Source: JAYTQQ01 sp043746635
Lineage (GTDB): Bacteria > Bdellovibrionota > Bdellovibrionia > Bdellovibrionales > JAMPXM01
DNA length: 13,450 nt
Direction: 5' to 3'
Assembly (NCBI GenBank): GCA_043746635.1
Contig: JAYTQQ010000244.1
Coordinates: 1 to 13,450, forward strand
How positions within the stretch are numbered: position 1 is the stretch's first letter; each line of letters begins with the position of its first letter. The notes under the pieces were generated by a model. That model did no database searches. It was not told the DNA's origin and saw only the letters and a program-made list of their open reading frames with translations. The translations under genes were made by a program, and so were the position numbers. Positions 8,181 through 13,450 of this stretch are shown here, piece after piece.

Positions 8181-9056
8181 CTATGCCCTTGAATTTCTTT
8201 TGCGAAAATACGCAATCAATGGATCAACGAAACTCTCGCCGACCATCACTTGAATCGTATCGACCCGTGATCTTGTAAGTTCATCCGATCGTTGCTTATC
8301 TTGAGCTTGAATCTGTCGCTTGAATTCAGCGCGAAAACTGCTCGATCCCGTATCGACGAGCATGACCTCATCGGTTTCGGGATCGTGCATTTCGATCATG
8401 CCTAAGTTTGGTATCGCCTTCTCACTCGGATCTTGAACGACACAAGAAATCACGTCGTGTTTCCGCGCGAGAGAGCGCACGCTCATAGAAAAATTTTGAT
8501 CCATAAAATCGCTGAAGATAAAAATTGTCGCGCGTTTTTTCAAAATGCCCTGTAGGTAACTGGCAGCAACCGAAATCTTAGTTCCGCGCCTTTGGGGTTT
8601 GTAAAAATAAAGATCACGCAAAATACGCTGAATGTGGGCGCGGCCCTTTTTGGGTGGAACAAAAAGCTCAACCTGGTCCGAGAATAACAATAGCCCAACG
8701 TGATCGTTATTTTTAAGAGCGCTAAACCCTAAAATTGCGGCTAAGTGAGTGATGACTTCGCCTTTGAAATATTTCTGGCTTCCGTAATCAACAGAGCCAC
8801 TAATGTCGACTGCAAAAATCAAAGTGAGCTCGCGGTCTTCATCGAATTTTTTAATAAAAGTTTTGCCCGTCCTTGCGGTCAGAGCCCAAGAAATGGCTCT
8901 GACGTCATCGCCAGGAACGTATTCGCGAAACTCAGCGAATGTCATACCTTGGCCTTTGAATGCCGAATGATATTGTCCGGTGAAAACAGAATTCACGAGC
9001 TTTCGTGTGCTGATCTCAAGAAATTTAATTTTTTTACGTATCTCTGCGGGTAGCAT
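8181..9056 (-). CDS. DUF58 domain protein, VWA-like (MoxR-associated)
   Basis: A 291-residue soluble protein with the full DUF58 signature: GQYHSAFKGQGMTFAEFREY (27-46), PGDDVRAISWALTARTG (48-64) and KKFDEDREL. A VWA-like fold follows, with the DISGS metal motif at 84-88 and FSDFMD at 181-186. DUF58 proteins are nearly always encoded next to MoxR ATPases; they are presumed substrates or adaptors of MoxR. The name and pairing are established, the mechanism is not. AAGGA lies 6 bases upstream of the ATG, which follows the moxR stop by 25 bases. The last codon is followed by TAG and then at once by the ATG of the next gene in the same frame. There is no membrane span; it probably works on the cytoplasmic face. 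Confidence 0.93.
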   Translation of the reverse strand: MLPAEIRKKIKFLEISTRKLVNSVFTGQYHSAFKGQGMTFAEFREYVPGDDVRAISWALTARTGKTFIKKFDEDRELTLIFAVDISGSVDYGSQKYFKGEVITHLAAILGFSALKNNDHVGLLLFSDQVELFVPPKKGRAHIQRILRDLYFYKPQRRGTKISVAASYLQGILKKRATIFIFSDFMDQNFSMSVRSLARKHDVISCVVQDPSEKAIPNLGMIEMHDPETDEVMLVDTGSSSFRAEFKRQIQAQDKQRSDELTRSRVDTIQVMVGESFVDPLIAYFRKRNSRA

Positions 9057-9081
9057 TTCAAATCCTTCAACAAATTAAGGC

Positions 9082-10074
9082 CTAAGGCACTTCAACCTTT
9101 GCTAGAATTTTCTTAATCACGTCGTCTCCTTTAATTTCTTCGGCTTCTGCTTCGAAACTTAAGATCAAACGGTGTCTTAAAACATTGTAAGCGATGGCCT
9201 TCACATCTTCGGCGGTCACGTATCCGCGTCTGCGAATGAACGCGTTGGCTTTCGCCGAGCGAATGAGGTTAATGGTCGCGCGAGGGCTTGCGCCGACGCT
9301 GATCAAAGCCTCTAACTCATCAAGACCATACTTCTTCGGATCACGGGTCGCCATCACCAGCTCAACGATATAATTTCTGATTTTGTCATCGACGTAAACC
9401 TGATCAACGCGCGAACGCGCACGCGTGAGTTCTTCTCTGGTGATCACCGCTTCGATTTCGGGATGAACATCTTGGCCCATGCGATTCATGATCTCAAGCT
9501 CTTCTGATTTCGTAGGATAATTGACCAAAATCTTAAACATGAAACGATCTAGCTGTGCTTCAGGCAAGGGATACGTTCCCTCTTGTTCGAGAGGGTTCTG
9601 AGTTGCGAGAACCAAGAACGGAGGATCGAGTTTGTAACTCGCATCACCGATCGTCACTTGCTTCTCGGCCATCGCTTCAAGCAAAGCACTCTGCACTTTT
9701 GCGGGGGCACGATTGATCTCATCGGCCAAAACGATGTTTGTAAAAATCGGACCTTTTTTAGGAGCAAACTCTCCGGACTTTGGATTAAAAATCATCGTAC
9801 CGATCAAATCACTCGGAAGAAGATCCGGAGTAAATTGGATCCGACCAAAGTTTAATGAAACTGATTTCGCCACAGAAGAAATCGTTAAAGTTTTTGCCAG
9901 ACCGGGAACTCCTTCAAGCAAAACGTGTCCACCTGTGAGAAGCCCCATCAAAATGCCTTCAAGCATTTCGCGTTGGCCCACAACGACTTTGTTAATTTCC
10001 TTCATCATTTTTTCGACGAACTGACTCTCGTTTTTAATAGCTGCATTGAGCGCGACAACATCGACTTCGGCCAC
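9082..10074 (-). CDS. moxR: MoxR-family AAA+ ATPase
   Basis: A cytoplasmic AAA+ ATPase of 330 residues from the GTG at 10074. I choose this start because GGAGGA (10079-10084) lies 5 bases before it; the GTG at 10086 is in frame but overlaps this ribosome site. Residue numbers from the chosen start: Walker A GVPGLAKT at about 55-62, Walker B VLADEINR at 115-122, sensor 1 ATQNP at 157-161, the arginine-finger region EAQLDRF ending near 178, and the later GASPRA sensor-2-type helix. The spacing and motifs are classic for MoxR. The family acts as a chaperone-like remodeller for partner VWA/DUF58 proteins. It is the first gene of the six-gene operon that continues through DUF58, an unnamed partner, the VWA gene, the TPR gene and batD. 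The 5' region is shared with a divergent operon. Confidence 0.95.
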   Translation of the reverse strand: MAEVDVVALNAAIKNESQFVEKMMKEINKVVVGQREMLEGILMGLLTGGHVLLEGVPGLAKTLTISSVAKSVSLNFGRIQFTPDLLPSDLIGTMIFNPKSGEFAPKKGPIFTNIVLADEINRAPAKVQSALLEAMAEKQVTIGDASYKLDPPFLVLATQNPLEQEGTYPLPEAQLDRFMFKILVNYPTKSEELEIMNRMGQDVHPEIEAVITREELTRARSRVDQVYVDDKIRNYIVELVMATRDPKKYGLDELEALISVGASPRATINLIRSAKANAFIRRRGYVTAEDVKAIAYNVLRHRLILSFEAEAEEIKGDDVIKKILAKVEVP

Positions 10075-10237
10075 AAAATCCTCCACTTAAGATACTTTGG
10101 TACGTGCCCAATAGTTTGGACCAGACGCCTTAAAAATACCAGCCCGAAAATAGTCTCGGCGCGATGGCTTTAACGCGCAAGGCCCCAATCTTTTTTCAGA
10201 GTTGGCGAACGCATTCAGAACTTCTATTCTGATCGAC
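10075..10237. promoter_or_regulatory. Divergent intergenic region between the moxR operon and the M48-like operon
   Basis: These 163 bases separate the moxR and M48-like starts and must contain promoters for both directions. Visible items are the moxR ribosome site GGAGGA (10079-10084), a five-pair G/C stem at 10159-10163 with 10174-10178 (loop of ten bases), and a run of six T at 10191-10196. The T run begins 12 bases after the stem, so this is not a standard terminator for the plus strand. No confident -35/-10 pair was found. A TTG at 10202 is in frame with the M48-like gene but lacks a good ribosome site. Confidence 0.45.
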
Positions 10238-11092
10238 ATGTGGTTTAAAAAAATTCTTGTGCATAATATTCTGAAAACTTGGTTTTTTATTGAAGTCATT
10301 GGCCTCGGCCTGATGTTGGGAGCTCATTTGCTTGCCGGGCGCTACGCCACGCTCGCTGCTTTTATCTTTATGGTGTTTTTCAATGTTCTCATTTTATTTT
10401 TTTCAAAACCACACGCCTACCATCTCTTTGAAACCACTCCCATCGAAGGAAAAGACGCCTGGAATCTGATGCGCATGACCAAAAAATTTGCATCGCTTGC
10501 GCATATTCCGACTCCTGAAATTTATCTTTTAAGTCACGACTCTTCTTTGAGCTATTCGTTCTCAAATTCGTCGCTGGGGTCTGCGATCTTTTTATCAGAG
10601 ACCTTAGTCGAGGACTTAACTGCTCCAGAAGTTGAAGCCCTCATCGCCTATGAAGTCGCACGTATCTCTTTAGGGCAGAGTTTTTTAGCTGTCATCGCGA
10701 GTTCGATCGGCTATGTGCTGAATCTCTTTGCTGAAAATTTTGACAAATATGTTCTTCTGCAGTTTTTAAAAAAGTCGAGTGAACGCAAGGCCTACCTCGA
10801 GAACCTCATGGCCCCGCTCGTCATGACGCTTTCGATGTTCCTCATTCGTAAGTCTCAAAATTTAGCCGCAGACGATCTTGCCAGCGAATGGCTCGGAAAC
10901 AAACAAATTCTGGCGACCACTCTATGGAAGCTTGATTCGCTCGTCGCGACACGCCCTCTCAAAATGAGATTGTCTGACTCGTATTTATTTAGCATCAACC
11001 CCTTGACGAACCAAACCTGGACCCGATACTTCTTGCTGCAAGCATCGGTGAAAAATAGAATTTTGAATCTCGTAGGACATTATCCGATTTAG
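10238..11092 (+). CDS. HtpX/M48-like membrane protein, catalytic zinc site apparently lost
   Basis: A 284-residue protein from the ATG at 10238. It has two N-terminal hydrophobic segments (about 13-35 and 39-56), as in HtpX, then a soluble part and another hydrophobic segment. The stretch IPTPEIYLLSHDSSLSYSFS... followed by AIFLSETLVEDLTAPEVEALIAY matches the M48 layout that leads to the HExxH helix. Here that motif reads YEVAR (138-142), so both histidines are replaced, although Glu139 remains. The later SRxxExxAD region reads RKSQNLAADD (204-213), with Asn in place of the third zinc ligand. The C-terminal VKNRILNLVG resembles the M48 tail. If correct, it is a pseudoprotease, perhaps regulatory or a chaperone. 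An in-frame TTG at 10202 would add 12 residues but has no better ribosome site. The length is close to HtpX. It heads a plus-strand operon with the DUF1844 gene and degP. Confidence 0.8.
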   Translation: MWFKKILVHNILKTWFFIEVIGLGLMLGAHLLAGRYATLAAFIFMVFFNVLILFFSKPHAYHLFETTPIEGKDAWNLMRMTKKFASLAHIPTPEIYLLSHDSSLSYSFSNSSLGSAIFLSETLVEDLTAPEVEALIAYEVARISLGQSFLAVIASSIGYVLNLFAENFDKYVLLQFLKKSSERKAYLENLMAPLVMTLSMFLIRKSQNLAADDLASEWLGNKQILATTLWKLDSLVATRPLKMRLSDSYLFSINPLTNQTWTRYFLLQASVKNRILNLVGHYPI

Positions 11093-11118
11093 TCGGCCAT
11101 TCTAAAAAGGGGATCGTC

Positions 11119-11400
11119 ATGAACCAGACACCAAGTAAAGAAGACGCTCAAAATATGGAAGCGAACTTCTCAACACTTATTCTCTCGATCGGTTCTTCGG
11201 CCGCGATGTCGCTCGGCATGACTCCGAATCCAAATTCTGGCAAAACCGAAAAGAATCTCGAGGTCGCAAGGTTCAATATCGAGCTCTTAAGAATGCTCAG
11301 ACAAAAGACTGCGAATAATCTTTCAGCCGACGAGCAGAAGTTTTTAGATTCGGTGACTTCAGATTTACAGATGAAGTTCGTTCAATTCTCAAAATCATAA
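11119..11400 (+). CDS. DUF1844 family small protein
   Basis: A 93-residue soluble protein that fits DUF1844: FSTLILSIGSSAAMSLG (17-33), a short Pro/Asn/Gly spacer, then VARFNIELLRMLRQKTANNL (49-68) and the helix SADEQKFLDSVTSDLQMKFV. Family members are small and of unknown function. AAGGGG lies 7 bases before the ATG, and the previous gene ends 26 bases upstream. The htrA gene starts 44 bases after its stop, so the three genes probably form one transcript. No signal peptide or membrane span is seen. The family match rests on the length and the IELLxMLxxKTxxNL core, which I consider characteristic. Confidence 0.88.
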   Translation: MNQTPSKEDAQNMEANFSTLILSIGSSAAMSLGMTPNPNSGKTEKNLEVARFNIELLRMLRQKTANNLSADEQKFLDSVTSDLQMKFVQFSKS

Positions 11401-11432
11401 TATTTAAATTCAGCTCACTTCACTCAATTATT

Positions 11433-11438
11433 AGGAGG
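11433..11438 (+). promoter_or_regulatory. Strong Shine-Dalgarno of degP
   Basis: AGGAGG lies 6 bases before the ATG at 11445, the strongest ribosome site in the window. It fixes the degP start and suggests high expression compared with its neighbours. Confidence 0.85.
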
Positions 11439-11444
11439 TTTCGT

Positions 11445-12968
11445 ATGGTGAAATTTTCAAAACTCAGTCTTGCACTCATCGCAACGAGCACGAGCGTTCT
11501 CGCCCTGTGCATCTGTTACCTTGGCCCTCAAGCTTACGCCCAAGGCACTTTGAATAAAGTTGATCAGTTTGATTTTTCGGCAAGCAACGCTCCGCCGCTC
11601 GATCCTAAGAAATTAGATGCTCCTCTTCCAAAAAATTTATTTGTTGAACTCTCGAAACTCATAAACCCGGCGGTGGTTTTTATTTCGACGTCGCAAAATG
11701 TGCGACAGGCTCGAGGCCGTGGCCAACAAGATCCAATGCAAGAGTTTTTAGAACAATTCATGGGCGAAGGAAGAGGCGGCGGTGGTTACTCAGCCCCTCC
11801 GCAAGCGATGCAAGCATTAGGCACCGGATTCATCATCAAATCAAACGGCCTCATCGTGACGAACAACCACGTGGTCGAACAAGCCGACATCATCAAAGTG
11901 CAACTCGATAATTCGTCGAATGTTTTTTACGAAGCAAAAGTGATCGGACGAGATCAAAGAACCGACGTGGCCCTGATCAAAATCGACGCTAAAAAAGCCT
12001 TGCCGGTCGCACCACTCGGCACGAGCAAAGATCTACAGGTTGGAGAATGGGTTGCCGCTTTCGGAAATCCTTACGGCCACGCCCACACGATGACGAAAGG
12101 GATTGTTTCAGCCGTCGGTCGCGAAATTGGGGAGATCAATAAATTTCCGTTTATTCAAACCGATGCGAGCATTAACCCCGGCAACTCGGGCGGCCCGCTC
12201 GTCAACACCCAAGGTTACGTCATCGGAGTCAACACTGCGATCGATGCGCGCGCGCAAGGTATCGGCTTCGCCATACCAATTGATAACGTGAAAACGATTT
12301 TGCAAGAACTTGAAACAAACGGCCGTGTGAGGCGTGGCTTCGTGGGAGTGGGCCTCGGCGTTCTCTCTCCCGAAATTGCAAGCAACCTAGGATTCGAAGA
12401 TGCCGAAGGTGTTGTCATTACCCAAGTTCTTCCGAGTGGGCCAGCGGCGGCGGCAGGTTTACGTACTTACGATATCATCGTCGAATTTGGCGGAAAGAAA
12501 ATTCAAACCCCTAGTGATTTAATGAACGTTGTTTCTGATACGCCAATTGGCGATAAGGCAAAAGTGAAAATCATTCGTCTCGACAACGTGCGTGCGATTA
12601 ACAAAACACTCGAAGTGACGGTCAAAGAAAATCCAAATGATTCGAAGACCCGCAAAGAAGAACCCAAACATTATTTTGGTCAAAAAGCGCCTTTCAATCT
12701 AGGATTTCGCGTGGCCGACGATAGCGTCAAGGTACGAGAAGAATTCGGCATTGAACTGACGGCTCCGAAACATCCGGTCGTGATTGCAGTCGAACCGAAT
12801 TCAATCGCCGACCGTGCAGGTCTTCATCAAGGAGACATGATTGTGGACGTCAATCGCAAACCCGTCATTCAATCGAGTGACGTCGTAAAGAACCTCAAGC
12901 CGGGCAAAAACATTATTTCGATTGGCCGAGGCGAAGGTATTTTGCTGGTGCCGCTCAACTCGAAATGA
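11445..12968 (+). CDS. degP: HtrA/DegP-family periplasmic serine protease with two PDZ domains
   Basis: A 507-residue protein. The signal peptide is residues 1-32, with a cut after AYA. A trypsin-like domain spans about 65-290 with an intact triad: His142 in TNNHVV, Asp174 in RTDVALIKID, and Ser248 in GNSGGPLV. A Gly/Arg/Gln-rich loop at 88-116 corresponds to the LA loop of DegP/DegQ proteins. PDZ1 lies at about 297-395 (RRGFVGVGLG, PSGPAAAAGLRTYDII). A linker of charged residues follows, then PDZ2 at about 415-505 (NSIADRAGLHQGDMIVDVN). The role is degradation and refolding of misfolded envelope proteins. It could equally be called degQ or htrA; the sequence alone does not decide. It closes the plus-strand operon with the M48-like and DUF1844 genes, and ends before a nested stem-loop. 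Intactness makes it the probable active protease of this operon. Confidence 0.95.
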   Translation: MVKFSKLSLALIATSTSVLALCICYLGPQAYAQGTLNKVDQFDFSASNAPPLDPKKLDAPLPKNLFVELSKLINPAVVFISTSQNVRQARGRGQQDPMQEFLEQFMGEGRGGGGYSAPPQAMQALGTGFIIKSNGLIVTNNHVVEQADIIKVQLDNSSNVFYEAKVIGRDQRTDVALIKIDAKKALPVAPLGTSKDLQVGEWVAAFGNPYGHAHTMTKGIVSAVGREIGEINKFPFIQTDASINPGNSGGPLVNTQGYVIGVNTAIDARAQGIGFAIPIDNVKTILQELETNGRVRRGFVGVGLGVLSPEIASNLGFEDAEGVVITQVLPSGPAAAAGLRTYDIIVEFGGKKIQTPSDLMNVVSDTPIGDKAKVKIIRLDNVRAINKTLEVTVKENPNDSKTRKEEPKHYFGQKAPFNLGFRVADDSVKVREEFGIELTAPKHPVVIAVEPNSIADRAGLHQGDMIVDVNRKPVIQSSDVVKNLKPGKNIISIGRGEGILLVPLNSK

Positions 12969-12973
12969 CTTTC

Positions 12974-13030
12974 TCGTTCTCGCTCTTAGAGAGTTAGGCA
13001 AGTTATCGCCCGCCTAATTCCGGAGAACGA
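12974..13030. terminator. Nested stem-loop between convergent genes (possible terminator)
   Basis: An outer eight-base stem (TCGTTCTC at 12974-12981 with GAGAACGA at 13023-13030) encloses an inner nine-pair stem (12991-12999 with 13012-13020, one G-T pair, 12-base loop). It fills the 64-base gap between degP and the broken convergent gene. No T run follows on either strand, so it is not a classic Rho-independent terminator; it may end or stabilise the degP transcript. Confidence 0.5.
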
Positions 13031-13032
13031 AA

Positions 13033-13310
13033 CTACTTCCAGTTTTGCTTCATCCATGCTTCAAATTTTGTTTTTATTTGAGCTGTCTCTTCATTCTCAT
13101 TCTGGCAGGTCGCCTGTACCTTTTTCGGATCAAACTTGGTCTGCTTTCTTAGATTTTGCGAGTTGCCGAATACTTTCAAGTTCGGAGAGTTGTATCGCTC
13201 CCGTAGACACCAGCTGGTCTTTCATATCGTCCACGACCCATTGACGCAAAAGTTTTCACGCTCGCAAAAGCCACAGAACCGAAAAACAAACTCACCAAAA
13301 TTAATTTCAT
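13033..13310 (-). pseudogene. Broken small secreted-protein gene, two apparent frameshifts
   Basis: An ATG at 13310 follows AGGA by 6 bases and encodes a clear signal peptide (MKLILVSLFFGSVAFAS). That frame then gives Arg/Gly-rich sequence and stops at 13176. A second frame, about 13255-13132, reads like real protein: LRQWVVDDMKDQLVSTGAIQ and then LSELESIRQLAKSKKADQ. A third frame, about 13137-13033, continues with KFDPKKVQATCQNENEE and ends FEAWMKQNWK followed by TAG. Joined, the pieces would make a secreted protein of about 90 residues, helical and charged. Each change of frame equals one extra base, near 13251-13255 and near 13132-13137. It could be a decayed gene, or sequencing or assembly error in an intact gene; the sequence alone cannot decide. 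I do not recognise the family. It is convergent to degP. Confidence 0.55.
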
Positions 13311-13345
13311 CGCATTTCCTTTTATTTAGATTCCGTCAGATCACT

Positions 13346-13450
13346 ATGATGAAAATGTCTCATTGTGAAACGCTCCTAGAAAAAAATAAACTATTTCAGG
13401 GCCAAGGTCTCAAGTCTTTTGGCGGTTTAGCCGAAGGTCTAAGTAAGAAC
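13346..13450 (+). CDS. 5' end of a possible plus-strand gene running off the right edge
   Basis: An open frame starts with ATGATG at 13346 and stays open for 35 codons to the window end (MMKMSHCETLLEKNKLFQ... then QGLKSFGGLAEGLSKN). Any of three nearby ATGs (13346, 13349, 13355) could be the start; none has a clear Shine-Dalgarno. The composition is protein-like, and the minus-strand frames over the same bases contain stops. It is divergent from the broken gene to its left, 35 bases apart. No family was recognised and the length is too short for a firm call. Confidence 0.4.
   Translation, partial: MMKMSHCETLLEKNKLFQGQGLKSFGGLAEGLSKN

Noticed and set aside
10087..10299. 70-codon minus-strand ORF upstream of moxR
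   Set aside because: It overlaps the start of the M48-like gene, lacks a Shine-Dalgarno and shows no family pattern; a leader peptide cannot be excluded but is not supported.
11505..11520. Cysteines in the degP signal region as a possible lipobox
   Set aside because: The residue before Cys22 is Leu, which does not fit the lipobox consensus, while the AYA site further on is a normal signal peptidase I cut.

Overview
The window looks like chromosomal DNA from a Gram-negative bacterium of moderate GC content. The tightly packed short operons, the gene content (MoxR/Bat module, HtrA, DUF1844, Agl23-like GT-C proteins) and the codon style resemble Bdellovibrionota or a related deltaproteobacterial-grade lineage. 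That placement is inference. I saw no mobile element, phage, CRISPR, tRNA or rRNA signature.

Left part (1-3524): two large polytopic membrane proteins on the minus strand overlap by ATGA. One is an Agl23/PMT-like GT-C protein. The other is a partial gene running off the left edge that also looks like a GT-C glycosyltransferase. A small plus-strand gene diverges from them across 44 bp and encodes a shortened GT2/DPM1-like protein. Together they suggest a lipid-linked sugar transfer module.

Middle (3463-10074, minus strand): one compact operon in the order moxR, DUF58, an unnamed single-TM protein, a VWA protein (BatA/BatB type), a TPR protein (BatC type) and batD. Spacings are 24, 0, 2, -4 and 1 bp. 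This is the MoxR/Bat 'aerotolerance' module: a AAA+ ATPase thought to act with MIDAS-containing VWA proteins at the inner membrane and with periplasmic-facing partners. Its 3' end overlaps the GT2-like gene antisense by 62 bp.

Right part (10238-12968, plus strand): diverging from moxR is an envelope-quality-control-like set. It holds an HtpX/M48-like membrane protein whose three zinc ligands appear to be lost, a DUF1844 protein, and a secreted HtrA/DegP protease with an intact triad and two PDZ domains. A nested stem-loop lies after degP.

Right end (13033-13450): a small secreted-protein gene on the minus strand is broken by two apparent frameshifts, and a plus-strand ORF begins and runs off the edge.

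The most notable points are the apparent M48 pseudoprotease, the DUF58/partner pair in one frame separated only by a TAG, the reduced Bat operon with a single VWA gene of BatA/B type, and the degenerate GT2 gene overlapping batD.
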